Positions 11,100-22,384 of a stretch of 64,000 bases of DNA are shown here, in pieces (within the stretch, counting starts at the first letter, position 1; every line of letters starts with the position of its first letter). The position numbers were made by a program, and so were the translations under genes. This stretch comes from Cylicocyclus nassatus (Eukaryota > Nematoda > Chromadorea > Rhabditida > Strongylidae): positions 42,210,025 to 42,274,024 of the forward strand of contig CATQJL010000316.1 of assembly GCA_958299035.1 (NCBI GenBank). Direction: 5' to 3'. The notes beneath the pieces are model-generated. The model was not told the DNA's origin and did not search any database. It saw only the letters and a program-made list of their open reading frames with translations.

Positions 11100-12210
11100 T
11101 ATTTTAAAAGTACAGAATGCAGGGCATTTATCTTTCTAGTAAGCTGTACACGCTAAACATTTGTTTTAAACTGGCGTTACATTTAAAGACATCTCGTAAC
11201 TGGCAAATCGCGTACGGCGATCCAAACGTCTAATCCTCAACTACATTTGCGATGTCCACTCAAAATACACCAATTCGCAAAACATCTCTAAGATAGCGAA
11301 TAGAGGCGTTGTGCAACATAACTTATGCGAGCAAGAGTGCTCACTAGTGTGGGCTTTGCGTACCACAAGCACGAGCAATGCAAAGAAAGAAAAACAGGCA
11401 TTTCAAAACACTTTCAATAAATGAACTTGGAACATGAGCTTGAATTTGATACTTCTCTGCTGATTTGGTGCCAATAGCAATGCGAACAATCTCATTGATC
11501 GAAAAATCAAAAATTAGAATCCACATATGATTTTTTTGCTGTCAAGCAGTCGGAAGAATGCGACCCTCCACAGTTCAAAATTCATACGTTGCAAAAATGT
11601 ATTATCAAGTTTTGTGAGAGAAAAAAAAACGAAGTGAGCTTGATTTAAGCAGTTGGCTCTGCAACAAAGTCGAATAATCTAAACGGAGTTCATTCGAATA
11701 TGAATTCGAATAAACATTCGAATAAAACATTTGAATAAATTCTATTTGAAACCCCGTTTTTTTTCGAGTTAGGATGGGTTAATGGTAAAAGGAGAAGAAT
11801 TATAGATTATAACAGATTGGGCTGGAACTTGGCATAGGGGGCGGAAGTACCTGACATACTGATAACAAAACACTGCCGAGTTTGCGTGAAGAGACTTTTT
11901 ATAAGATTGTAGGTTTACGATACGAGGTCTCATCTTGAATAGTAAGGGTTTTTAATACACAAATGAATGCGATATTTATGTTGCAGGTCAAATAGCTTGC
12001 TATGCGAGGTCTCGGCGAAAGCTTGCAGCTTGTTATTGCAAAGGAAGAGGTTTACGCTGACAGTAGCGTAGCTTAGACATTACATTTTATACAGTACAAA
12101 ATATGAGCGCGCCATTGTCATAACGCGAAATGTTGAGGGATCAATTGCAATTTGCAAACCTTGGTTAACATTTAATGGTCAAAGGCAGTGGCTTGACAGA
12201 GAGACCCCTG
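11100..12210. other. No recognisable gene
   Basis: AT-rich, with a short tandem of ATTCGAATA-like motifs near 11700-11745. No frame, repeat family or RNA gene could be supported. Confidence 0.55.
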
Positions 12211-12214
12211 TTGA

Positions 12215-12480
12215 AACAGCGTCACAGAGTAGAAGCTCCCATAACGAAATCTATAAGCCAAAATGATCTTTCACCGCCACCTCTAATTCCCGAAAATCGA
12301 TGCAAAAAGCAGCTCTTTCGCCTTTCTTTGCAGCTCCCAGAGATACCTTGAGAGGACCTTCAAAGAGATATCCCCTTCTACCGTCAGATGCGCATTCCGC
12401 AATGCTATAAGCATAAGGATTCCGCAACAATTTTGTGTCTTCGCCATGGCAGGCTTTGCGTCCCCTCGTCCATGTTTGAA
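12215..12480. repeat. Family C repeat, copy 1, two blocks in opposite orientation
   Basis: Block 1 (about 12220-12335, AAGCTCCCATAACGAAATCT onward) is the reverse complement of a block at about 54610-54700. Block 2 (about 12383-12475, GCAATGCTATAAGCATAAGG onward) matches 54495-54565 in the same orientation. The relative orientation of the two blocks differs between loci. No TIR or coding content found. Confidence 0.6.
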
Positions 12481-12559
12481 TTTGATGGTTTTGAAAAATG
12501 CTCGTTCTAGCCGGATACGTGCTTTCTAAGGTGTTATTCAAATCCAGCGCACCAAATTA

Positions 12560-12745
12560 CAAAAGATAAGCGAGAAAGAGATGCTTTGAGGAATTGCCGA
12601 GCCACAGCCTTTGAGCTTGGGAAATCATAATCACTTCTTGGATGATTAGCATGTAGACTCAAAGAAAGAGATGCTTTGAGGAGTTGCCGAGCCACAGCCT
12701 TTGAGCTTATAAAATCACTTTTTAGATGATCAGCGTGTAGACTCA
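12560..12745. repeat. Tandem repeat, two units of about 92 bp
   Basis: AGAAAGAGATGCTTTGAGGA at about 12569 recurs at about 12661, followed by TTGCCGAGCCACAGCCTTTG and, later, GTAGACTCAAA. The units differ by a 6-bp indel. On the minus strand both stay open in one frame (SSKAVARQLLKASLS against SSKAVARQFLKASLS), which may be chance or a faint coding signal. Confidence 0.75.
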
Positions 12746-12779
12746 AATTTTCGATGTCACTATTGAACGAACACTAGAT

Positions 12780-13288
12780 AATATACAAAAATTATATCAT
12801 TTGAAGGTTATCTCGCTAAGCAAAGATACCAAATGGAACGTTGGTGACGTTTCCAGAAACAATGTATCATGACTTTTAAGAAAGCGCTAAGCGGTGCCTT
12901 TCGGCGGTGCGTGGGCGTTGAATTCTTGGATTGACCATCCGCGGCCCTAGTATTTGCTTGGCGACCCGCGGCTCAATGTTATCACTGAGGAAAGACCGCG
13001 GACCTTAAAAGTTTTATCGGCACACACGCGGCCCAAGAAAAAACACTCGGGCGAGCTCCGGGCCTTACTAAATGCACTGCATATTCGTTCTCGGGCAAGC
13101 TCCGGCCTTTTAGGCCAGGACCCGACAGAGTCACTCGACGAGCCCCAGGTCTTGCTTGACCGCACAATTAATACACGCTGTAGGAGAGAACGCTACTCGC
13201 GTGGGATATGCCGTGGTAATAGGGCTACTCTTAACGTTTGCGTCATTAGTAAGTCAAGTAGCTTCAGGTTCCTGTTCATCAATAGTGT
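12780..13288. other. GC-rich diverged segment shared with 60.6 kb
   Basis: Higher GC than its surroundings, with short repeated phrases (CGGGCGAGCTCCGGGCCTT and CGGGCAAGCTCCGGCCTTTT at about 13050 and 13094). The part at about 13170-13245 (TACACGCTGTAGGAGAGAAC, then AATAGGGCTACTCTTAACGT) matches 60610-60680. The class is unknown. A GAATTCTTGGAT string at about 12920 was checked and is not rRNA. Confidence 0.5.
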
Positions 13289-13296
13289 CTCGGATG

Positions 13297-14130
13297 GGCG
13301 GCGGCCCAGGAGTTCCCAAAGCCTCGCCGCCTTTCCTTGCAGGGGTAGTTAGCACTTCCAAGGGGCCTTTGCACCTTTCAGACGGCTCCGCCCACTTGCT
13401 CCGCCCACTAGCTAATCTTATTCCGAGTTGTGCAGGCTTGGAGGATAGTCCCAATGTGTTCTGCTAAATGGATGAACAATGATAGATGGAAGGCGACAGA
13501 TGAGAAGTTATGAAGTTTACTTTTGGGCATCGCTTTGTCGGAAGCAAAGATACCTCCCTTTTCTCGATTTTCAGTCAGAGAATATGTATACAGGTACCTC
13601 TGATGTGAAACATATCCATTGAGCAAGTTGCACAAGTGCATTTTTTGATGGAGTTTCTTTCTAATTTTTTCGGATTTTTCGAACAGTTGGATAGTTATCC
13701 TCAAGAAATCCTTGAAACGTTCATAGCAGTGCTCCGCACGTTTGGCAAGCTTTAATCTATGGTAATGCAGAAACAAAAACTGTGAAAAATCCTTTGAAAG
13801 TGAAAATCCACTTATCAACGCACTTTCTTAACAAAACAGTTTTGATCCAAAAATTTCACTGCTTACCTAGAACTGTAAGTTTTCTTTGGGGTTTCAAAGT
13901 GTCTTTGCTTTTAAAGTGCAATTAGTTATGAGATTTGCCTCGTAAGATGACGATTTTTCATGAATTTTCGTTGCATGCCCATCTTATTCCCTCAGCTCGC
14001 AGGCTCCAAATGAGACCAGTGAAGGAGTGGAGCGGGGGCGGGGTTTGACCTCCGTTGCGCGAAGGTGCGAGCTTCTGGAGTGTGAATGTTGGTGCGAACG
14101 GAGGTGCTAGGAACTCCTGCGTCCCTTCCT
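13297..14130. mobile_element. hAT-like MITE, copy 1 (834 bp, 8-bp duplication)
   Basis: The element is flanked by a perfect 8-bp direct repeat, CTCGGATG, at 13289-13296 and 14131-14138. The termini are imperfect inverted repeats: GGCGGCGGCCCAGGAGTTCC at left and GGAAGGGACGCAGGAGTTCC reverse-complemented at right. A second copy with its own 8-bp duplication lies at 20305-21145; 8-bp duplications are the hallmark of hAT transposons. The interior matches between copies near both ends and in the GAAACAAAAACTGTGAAAAA segment (about 13768). The long minus-strand frame at 13408-13818 is not conserved in copy 2 and is judged non-coding. Confidence 0.85.
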
Positions 14131-14269
14131 CTCGGATGACCTCCATAGGACCGCTTGGTCTTGAGACCAGATGGACTGTTAGAAACGTTGTCATAGTAGT
14201 GTAGATGTCGCGAAATTTTGGGAATGAAATGCATAAACTTATTTGCCCTACCGAGGTGTCCCAGATGCA

Positions 14270-14460
14270 TATTGCGCACCTATCGGGCGCTTGTCGAGCC
14301 CGCTGGCGCTGTTCGGGCGATTTCGGGTCACCCGCGGGCATTGTCGTACGTTTACCGGGCACTTATCGGCGCGCCCTCCGGATAGGTATAACGTCGCCAG
14401 TGGGTGGCCGGCGGGTGCTCGCCATAATTGTCTGAGTATGTAGGTCCGTCTGTCAAGAAA
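14270..14460 (+). repeat. GC-rich repeat shared with 60.9 kb
   Basis: The segments ATCGGGCGCTTGTCGAGCCC and TTATCGGCGCGCCCTCCGGA, and the GGGTGCTCGCCATAATTGTC phrase, have counterparts in the same order at about 60930-61050. GC is well above the surroundings. No TIR seen. Confidence 0.55.
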
Positions 14461-14469
14461 ATTATAGAG

Positions 14470-16095
14470 CGAGCTACAGATCAGGTCATGTACGCTGGCA
14501 GCATCTGATATCACCTTGCGTGAACCGATCTAATGCACGGGTCGCTGATGGCAGTGAAACGGGTCCACGCGAGTTTCGACGCGCACAAATAAATGGCTTT
14601 GACTTTTTGCAAAGCCATATATGTAGCTGACAAATAAATCTCAAGCCATGAATTCAAGCCCAAAAAGATCAAAAACTCTGTTTTTTTTGCTAAAATTGCG
14701 CTAAAGAGAAATGAATGATTGGTCAGAGATTTACCGACAAGTTAAGAGATTTTTCTGAACAGAAATGTACTTTAAAGTGCTTATTATTCTTAAGACAACC
14801 ACCAAACCGAGATAGATAGTAACTACTTTTTTAGATTCACATTTGTTCTTCTACACAAAAGTATTTCTCCCAAAACTATTAATCTTACATTTCAAAAAGC
14901 TCAAAGAATGAGCAGTTGCTTGTGTACTACGATAGAGAATTTGGATTAGGAGTTCATTTATGACCTTGGTACCTGCTGCGGTTGCTGGACTTCCGATTGC
15001 GGGTTGTGAGACGCACTGTGACATAAAGAAACGGCGAGACCGCAGTGCATTGGTATAGCCGAGTAGTGGATCTGTCAAAGCGGTAAAGTGTGCGTTTGAG
15101 CCCTTTCATTTGCTGTGATTTTTTTCAACAATGCCTCATACTTGCAGACGATCTACAAAACATGTACTACACCAAAACATATCCTTTGATAGCCTTGCAA
15201 TTCCTCAAGCTCTTGCATTATGATCTAGCAAAACTTATTTATCGTTGTTCTTACTCAGAAATGGTCAGAACTTGACCCAGCCATTCCAAACAAGTGTATA
15301 TCATCGAAATTGCTTAGGAACGATGATTTCAAATATATGCTTATAATCTGCCAAGCAATCATTTAAAGGGAGTTATAAGCGTTTGCAAAGAGAAATTGTT
15401 TGAGTTCCAAAGAATATAGTTCATTGACAGACAGCCTGATGGGCGCGGATTTACATTGATTATGAGTATCCCAATTACAAGATAGCATACCCGCGAATCG
15501 CACAAGCTTCGTTAATATGTACGTCCATTGAGTCTCAAAGGTGCCGAAAGAACCTTTTTAGTATCATTTCTCGGAAGGACTAATAAACACAAATGGTGGT
15601 AGTTTCGCTTATTTCCAATAATTATGTGGTTCCGACTTTGTGCCCTTTTCAATTCAATTTATGATTTTCTTAGATCGAAGTTGGACTAACACTTCAACCA
15701 TCATTTGATGAATTACTATTATTGCCGGTATTTTTTTAGTAATTTTTTTGCACTTAGTAGTACACAATGTTTCAAACTCTTTGTTGTTCTCATCTTGTTC
15801 AACCTCAACTAATTCTCTTTTGTCTTATATCTGTGAAGAAGCTTTAATCAGTAAAAATAGAAAAAACTCTGCAATGCAATGCTTTTTTGTAATTCTACAG
15901 CTGACGTTTCCTTCAACATTAATTTCAACATTGACACACATTATTTCTTGGGTATCGAATTCTATATTCGTATTACCAACTGGTAAGCAACTAATATCAA
16001 TACTTTGTAATCTTAATAATATATACCGTATATTCTCTCGGTCATAACTATTATTACTTTTTATAAGCGCAAAACAAGACAAATTTTTGAATTTC
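14470..16095. other. No gene; weak tRNA-like segment at 15048-15110
   Basis: On the plus strand TGGTATAGCCG fits the Pol III A box, and about 40 nt later GCGTTTGAGCCC is a poor B box. Stems do not fold convincingly, so this is at most a tRNA-derived scrap. The rest, including 15360-16095, is AT-rich with no supportable feature. Confidence 0.35.
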
Positions 16096-16096
16096 A

Positions 16097-16215
16097 TGAT
16101 TTTCAAATTTTTGGCTTTTTGACAAAATTATGGAACAATTTTCAAATTTTTGGCTTTTTGACAAAATTATGGAACAATTTTCAAATTTTTGGCTTTTTGA
16201 CAAAATTATGGAACA
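16097..16215 (+). repeat. Perfect tandem repeat, 39 bp x 3
   Basis: TTTTCAAATTTTTGGCTTTT followed by TGACAAAATTATGGAACAA occurs three times, essentially identical, starting near 16099, 16138 and 16177. Near-identity implies recent expansion. A looser tandem of TTTTGTCAGAACTTATCCC lies at 16630-16690. Confidence 0.9.
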
Positions 16216-16822
16216 CGCGAATTTTTCGGTATCTCACAGCTTTCAAAAAGATACAAAAATGGTTAACTGGAAAATGTGAGAAAGATACTGGACATTTACT
16301 TCATACGCCCTTTAAGAGGTATGAAACAATGATTATGAAAATTAGCTAAAATCAAGCAAGGTAAAAATTTGCTTGAATACTACCTAAGCTTGCAATATGT
16401 CAGATCAACGACATGTCAGCTTCAATCGACTAAAAATTAGGCCCACCTTGTGTGCTGACATCGTTTGCTGAAGTTTGTTCAAAACATTACAGCTTTCCCA
16501 TCAATCATTCAAAACATTAATTCAGAAGGGGTCCGAGCAGAATAGTTGCGAAGCTCACAGCAGTTTTACCTTGGGTTTTGAAAGAATTGGTGGGAAAAGA
16601 AAGTTCTGACAAAAGATCTTTTACAAGGAATCTTTTGTCAGAACTTATCCCTTGCCAGAACTTTCCCTTTTTGTCAGAACTTATCCCTTTTATCTGAGCA
16701 AAGTTGAAAAAAAACGAACAAAGTAGGAAGACTGCAAATAGGTTAGGCGAAGACCGAAAATGCCTTTTGCAAAGACCGAATTAGAATAGCAAGCACAGTT
16801 CAAGAGAAAAAGGGGTTCTTGC

Positions 16823-17170
16823 ATGCGTCTTCAGCGCTTGGTAAATGTGACAAGCGATGGAGATCTGAATAGGAAAAAGGCAGCTTGGGATGCTTTCGAG
16901 TCTTCGAAGAAAGGCAGACCAGCTGACCGAGTGCTATTGACCCATCTGTTCTACTCTGCGCAGCTTAGGCTAGCACAGACATTGCAGCCACCTCAAAAGC
17001 TTTACGATCACTCAAAAGGCAGGGTTTGGGCAGATTCTGAACTTCCAATTTTTTGCTTTATTCCAGGCCTTTTTATGTCGCTGATTACAAAATTGGCACT
17101 TGAACAGCGTGATTCAGAAAAAAAAATTTTTCTGAGCCTACCATGTGAGGACCGTGGACGAGTGCCCTAG
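16823..17170 (+). pseudogene. RTE-type LINE reverse transcriptase C-terminal remnant
   Basis: A 115-residue frame. LNRKKAAWDAFESSKK (about residues 15-30), then LLTHLFYSAQLRLAQTLQ (about 38-55), resembles the segment after the polymerase palm in nematode RTE-type LINEs, where a basic RR-AAW-AF motif is followed about 20 residues later by an R-HLF-S/T-VLP-L-Y-ET-W stretch. The catalytic motifs would lie upstream and are not present. Downstream the frame drifts into AT-rich sequence (RDSEKKIFLSL) with no similarity, so only about 60 residues are LINE-like. The call rests on motif spacing recalled for the family; a translated search would settle it. Inactive scrap. Confidence 0.45.
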
Positions 17171-17466
17171 GCGCTATCGTCGTCGAAAGCAAGCATTGGG
17201 TGAACAGTATGTGTTCGATTGTGTTTGCCATATGAAAACGCGTCAAAGGCTAAGGAGATTCAGTCAGAGGAGCTTTGCTAGGTGAGGGACGAACGTAGTC
17301 CTCAAAAAACCATTGAATTGTGCGCCGATTTCCCTCATTGCTTCTCAACGAATTGATCTGAAATTCGGCACAGTTGTGTATTTAACAGGTAACCATCAGT
17401 GACTAGAATGAATCCCGTTTTTGTTTATTTATTCAGGAAAAAATCAAAAATTTCGAAAAAAGCAGA

Positions 17467-17938
17467 CTAACAAGGGAAGGATACCAACATTAGTTGGCAA
17501 CTGAGGATGAGATGTATATCATTAGATGCGCCTTTGAACGCTGATTCCAAATCTGCTTTCTTTTTCTGCGGAATAAACTTCCGAAAGGAGTTATGAGCGT
17601 TTGAACGTCCAAATTTGTCAGGCTTAAAATCAGCGAAAAAGCTCTAAAACAACACCCATTGGATTTCCACCAGCTTTGTTCCTTCCTTGCAAGCAATATA
17701 CTCGATACAAAAATGATTTTCCACCTTCCGGTGTTTTCGTACAGCTTTTCGCCAATTTTAGGTCACCTAAACCTTGAAAAATATGGACATTCATACGCTC
17801 ATAACTTCTTTCGGAAACTTATTCCGCAGAAAAGGAAAGCAGATTTGGAATCAGCTTTCAAAGGCGCGTTTAATGACCTGCATCTCATCTTCAGTCGCCA
17901 ACTAATGCTGGTATCATTCCCTTGTAAGATTGGCCAAA
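17467..17938. mobile_element. Inverted-repeat MITE, about 155-bp arms
   Basis: The left arm (17467-17622) starts ACTAACAAGGGAAGGATACC and the right arm (about 17790-17938) mirrors it, ending with GGTATCATTCCCTTGTAAG. Both carry the GATTCCAAATCTGCTTTC phrase and CATAACTTCTTTCGGAA or its complement. Related phrases recur at 27950-28090, 30790-30930 and 63470-63600. The loop is about 165 bp. No coding content and no clear target duplication. Confidence 0.75.
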
Positions 17939-18082
17939 AATAATTCCATGGCTGGCTCTCGAGGCTTCTGTCCACCAAAGTAATTCTCGGCTTCTAAAGT
18001 CTTTTGTGCATATACATGATCAAAAGTCAAAAGCGTTGCTTTCGTCCAACTGTGTCATACCTTTATAAGAGAGTTATCTGTT

Positions 18083-18952
18083 TTTTTTTCGCCTAAAAAT
18101 ACTTTCATGCGTATTTCGTTCTCGATAATGTGTTTTATGGGTGATTCCGCAGTTTTTTAATTAGTTTGAAAGTGATAACTTTCCATCAATCTTATAGATG
18201 CTTAGCAGGGTGAGCAGTAGAAAAAAAATCCAGTTTTCGTATCCAAAGCGCACCCGACATAGACCTAACAGCGGGTCTGCGCGCAATATGCCCTCAAATT
18301 CTCTCTGCTATGTTTTCATGAGCACGAAGTAGATAATAACATTGTTGTACGTATGAGAGTCCGGATGCAATGGCTGCAAATTTTCGCAGGTCCTAGCATG
18401 CAGGCCAATTGAGAACTTCATCCTACAAACCGATTTGCAAGAATCCTTAAACTTATTTTTTCTGACCGTGATGCTCATGTGAGTCACAAGGCAACATACA
18501 ATACAGGGTGTTTTCACTTCTAGCAGCTAAATAGTGGCAAAAAATTAGGAAAGGTACCAACTGGTAAGTATTTTGGGATTGCCGAAATATTATCATTGAA
18601 CCGCGAAGATTTATGCTTTGAAAACGAAGCAAAATGTAACTTTGCGAACAAATGCGAGTATAGTGTGCAAACTTCTTTTTATTTAAATAATGCTTACATC
18701 ATTTTGAGTTTGCAAAAATAACATCAATCAATTTTAAAGGCAAAAATTTTAGCGCAGGCCTTCTGCTAGGTTTATGTCGGGAGCGCTTTATATATGAAAA
18801 CTCAAATTTTTTTCTAGTCTTCACTTCGCTAAGCATCTATGAGATAAATGGAGCCCTATCGCTTCCAAACCATTCAAAAAACTGCGGAGTCTTTCATAAA
18901 AACACATTCTCGGGAACAAAATACGCGTGAAAATATTTTTGAGCGAAAAAAG
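18083..18952. mobile_element. Inverted-repeat element, about 205-bp arms
   Basis: The left arm (about 18083-18290) and right arm (about 18745-18952) are imperfect mirror copies, sharing AGATGCTTAGC, CCGCAGTTTTTT, AATGTGTTTT and CGACATAGACCTA-type phrases. The roughly 450-bp centre has no recognisable gene. Termini and target duplication are not resolved. Confidence 0.65.
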
Positions 18953-19206
18953 CAAGCTTTTAGCACTCATCAGCGATTGACTTGATACAGAAGTTTCCAG
19001 GATCAAAGGAAATTTTTTTTGAAAGTTTTTTCGGAAACAGTATTTGACAATCTTGAGCTCGTGCATCAAAAAGCTTCGAAACATTTTTACGCTAAGTACC
19101 CTGCCAGTGGGTGCGTTTCGGTGGGTCCCTCAAGAATGTGCGAGCTTTCGTAAAAATCAGTGATAATGCAAACTGTGAGTTTTCGTTGCTATTCTATATG
19201 AATAAC

Positions 19207-20291
19207 CTTATAATGGGCGGCGTAGCAGGAGGAACCAAAGGCCTTGCCGCCATATCCGCGGGGGATAATCAAGAGGAGCAGTGCGGAAAAGATTTGGCAA
19301 TGATCCAGAACTATTTGGCAAAGAAACTTACAGAAAAATTGTAATAATGAATCCCCGTAACTTTGTCTGAGAAAGGGCTGAAGAATTATGGAAACAGTTT
19401 TGGATTTCGCTTTTTAAGACCTTCACGAATAGAATAAGAACACAAAAAATGATAGTTTCAGAACGAAAAATTTTTTTCATTTGGAAAATCGCTGGAAATC
19501 TGGAAGGCAAACTCAAAGCTGGCAACTGAAAAATGGAATACTGCTACTGGACAAACGAAAAAATGTTTATTACAGTTGCTGGAGAATTTGGATATTAAAT
19601 GTCAGAAACAGCCCCAGAAATTCGATTCACTCTGATAGCTTATGGAAATACGTTCTGGCAAGGTCCATTTTTCAAATCTTTTTGAAATTGTTCTTCTAAT
19701 CAAAATGGTGAGACAAAAATTGAGATTCAATTTTTTTTACATCAGTGTAAGATTTTCTTACAGGTTCCAAATCTGCCGAAATTTTCAAACGATGTGTTTT
19801 GACGTTTGAAATTTGAATAAGATTTGTTAAACATAAACCATTCGATTCCTACGCTGCATGCACGTTTTTGTTGATACTTGCAACTGCAGTTTAGAAAATT
19901 ATTTTGGTCTTAGGAGAAGTGCAGAATAATCCTAATTTGTTTCCAAAGTCATATGCTATCATAGCTCTTTAGTTGCGCGACGAAGTTTTCTAGCAAGATT
20001 AGGAAGTTGTAATGTAATGTTTTGATTGAGAAATTAACGACATTCAGCATCCGTTTATTTCCTAAATGAATTCGCCATAAGAGCTGATTTCAAAATTGCC
20101 TCACTTATCTTTTGAATACTTTTCCAAGCAAAGTTACAGTGGTTTACTTTCTGAGGATTTTCTCTGGGTTCTCTTGCCAAGTTCTCCTGGATCTTTGCCA
20201 AATCTTCTCTACAGTGCTCGCGCTCTTGATTATCTCCTGTGAATACAGACGGCTGAGCCCTTGGTTCCTCCTGCGCGTCCTGCATTATAAG
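19207..20291. mobile_element. Inverted-repeat element, diverged arms of about 215 bp
   Basis: CTTATAATG followed by AGCAGGAGGAACCAA (19207-19240) is mirrored by TTGGTTCCTCCTGC and CATTATAAG (20252-20290). Similarity continues inward (GATAATCAAGAG, AAGATTTGGCAA, then GTAACTTTG) to about 19420 and 20075. Open frames in both arms share residues (GDNQE, EDLAKIQENLA-type), but only because the arms are copies. The hAT-like copy at 20305 begins directly after it. Confidence 0.6.
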
Positions 20292-20304
20292 CATACGTAC
20301 CAAA

Positions 20305-21145
20305 GGCGGCGGCCCAGGAGTTCCTAAAGCCTCGCCGCTTTTCCTTGCAGGGGTACTTAGCACCTCCAAGGCGCCTCGCACTTTTAGACGGCTCTGCCCA
20401 TTTGCCCCGCCCACCGGCTAGTCTCATTACGAGTCGTACAGGTTTGGGGGATACTTCTCAAATGTTCTGGATGAATAATGATGGATGAAAAGTGTTAATG
20501 AGTTTATGTTGCTGCTTTGTGCTCGAGTTCATGAGCTTTAAACCTAAACGTAAAAACCCTCAAACAAGGAACGTCGACTAAAAAAAGAAGAAAAAAAGTT
20601 CACAATTTTTGTGTCTCGGCCACAAAAACGATACCCCCTTTGCTTTCTTTTCTAAAAACGATATCCAGCTTGCTTACAAGCCACCTGTGTGCCGAGCCCT
20701 GTATGGTACTACTTTTGCAGAAAAAAATTTAGGGCTAAACATCCGCTGAAGTTTTGTAGATTCTAAAACGCATGCCAAAACGATGATAATATAGAGACAA
20801 AAACTGTGAAAAATATTCCTTTGTAGAGAAAGTTGTACCAAAAATATCACTCAATGCTTACTTCGAGTACTGTAAGGCCTTCGCAGGTATGCTAAAGTGT
20901 TTTTACTTATAAAATTCAGTAATAAGGGGATTTGCATTGTAAGGACGATTTTTCACGAATTTGCATGCCATGATTCTTCGCATTTGCACGTCTATGTTAT
21001 TCCCGCACCCCTCAGGCTCCGAATGAGACCGTTAGGGGAATAGATCGATGGGCGGACCTTGACCTTTGCGCGAAGGTGCGAGGGGCCTTCTGGAGTGTGA
21101 ATGCTGACGCGAATGGAGGTGCTAGGAACTCCTGCGTCCCCTCCC
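20305..21145. mobile_element. hAT-like MITE, copy 2 (841 bp, 8-bp duplication)
   Basis: Flanked by perfect 8-bp direct repeats GTACCAAA at 20297-20304 and 21146-21153. The left end GGCGGCGGCCCAGGAGTTCC equals copy 1; the right end reverse-complements to GGGAGGGGACGCAGGAGTTC. Lengths (834 and 841 bp) and terminal sequences agree with copy 1 at 13297-14130, in the same orientation, while the middle third is diverged. No transposase frame, so mobilisation would need a protein from elsewhere. Confidence 0.85.
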
Positions 21146-21444
21146 GTACCAAATCCTTTCTATGCTGTTTTACTAGACTTTGAGTGTAAAAAGGCAAAAC
21201 TGGAAGACGTTTAAGACACTCTCTACAAACATTAAAGGATTTGAAAGTCCCCTTCTTCCTCCTGAACAATCTCATCTGGATTTTGTGGACGCGGCAGCCG
21301 ATGTCTAGCAAGGAAGTTGTGGATATCAGAAGCTGGGGTGCAACAAGTGGAAACATCTGTGCTGAGCGCGCACGCAATGTAATGACAGATTATCTGAGAT
21401 TAAAAGTTACAAACTTAGTACCTGCATAGGTGAAAACCGAGATA

Positions 21445-22366
21445 CAGCGCTGGACATAATTATAAAGCCACTGTTGGTGCAACAGTTTTGTGAGTTTTTT
21501 CAATTTATTGGCAAGAACGCTAGAACGAAGATAAACAAACACTTCAAGAAGTATCCGATGCAGAATTTTTTCCTGTTTCCAGCCGCTAAACTCCCATTGT
21601 GCTTCGTTAAGAAAATGACGAGATATTTGCCGGAGATTACAATCACTCGTTTTTACCATGTCCAAATTTCACTTATTTTCAAACTTTTTGTATAAGATTC
21701 TTGAAGGAGCCCTAATAACCTCCAGATAGGGCAAACCTTTTGCTAACAGAAGCAATTTTTTTTTCTTTTTTTTTAGCTGCTTTTTCAGAATTTTGCTAAT
21801 AATTTTCTGAAAGCCTTGTGTTTTGGAAAAATCGCATAACTTCTCATTGTACCAAACACTGCAAAACCTACAGACTACTGGGATTTCAACACTCGATTAT
21901 TACTACCGCCACCATTACAAAGTAAATGAGCGATTTTCGCTTTAAATTATGAAGATTTTGAAACATAGGTTACGTCAGTGCGCACTCATGAAATTGAGAA
22001 ATACTGCGATTTTCCCCATATATTTCGTAGAAATTCTAGGAGACAAGGCGTAGGCTACAAAAAATGGCTTTTGTTGGCAAAAGGTTTGCCCTATTTGGTG
22101 GTTATTAGGGCTCCTCCGAAAATCTTATACAAAAATTTTGAAAATTAGTGAAAGTTGGACGTGGTTGGTTGTAATTTCCGGCAAATATCTCGTCATTTTA
22201 TCAATAAAACATAACGAGTTTAGCAGCTGGAAAGGGAAAGAAATTCTGCATCGGATACTTCTTGAAGTGTTTGTTTATCTTCATTCTAGCGTGCTTGCCA
22301 ATGGATGGAAAAAAAACTGACAAAACTTTTGCACCAAGAGTGGCTTTATAGTTATGTCCAGCACTG
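21445..22366. mobile_element. Tc1-like MITE with about 300-bp inverted arms
   Basis: The ends CAGCGCTGGACATAATTATA and, mirrored, CAGTGCTGGACATAACTATA closely resemble Tc1-type termini (CAGTGCTGG start). TA precedes the left end (21443-21444); the right flank is CA, probably a mutated TA. Arms run to about 21745 and 22070. Internal phrases are shared with the mariner-type MITE at 9273-10275 (GGCAAACCTT, GATTTTGAAACATAGG, GTCAGTGCGCACTC). No coding content. Confidence 0.75.
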
Positions 22367-22384
22367 CATATACAATCTCTCAAA

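Noticed and set aside
12910..12935. GAATTCTTGGAT, reminiscent of an 18S rRNA segment
   Set aside because: Flanking sequence does not continue as rRNA on either side; the match is a short coincidence.
13408..13818. 136-residue minus-strand ORF inside hAT-like copy 1
   Set aside because: The corresponding region of copy 2 is diverged and closed, and no transposase motif is present.
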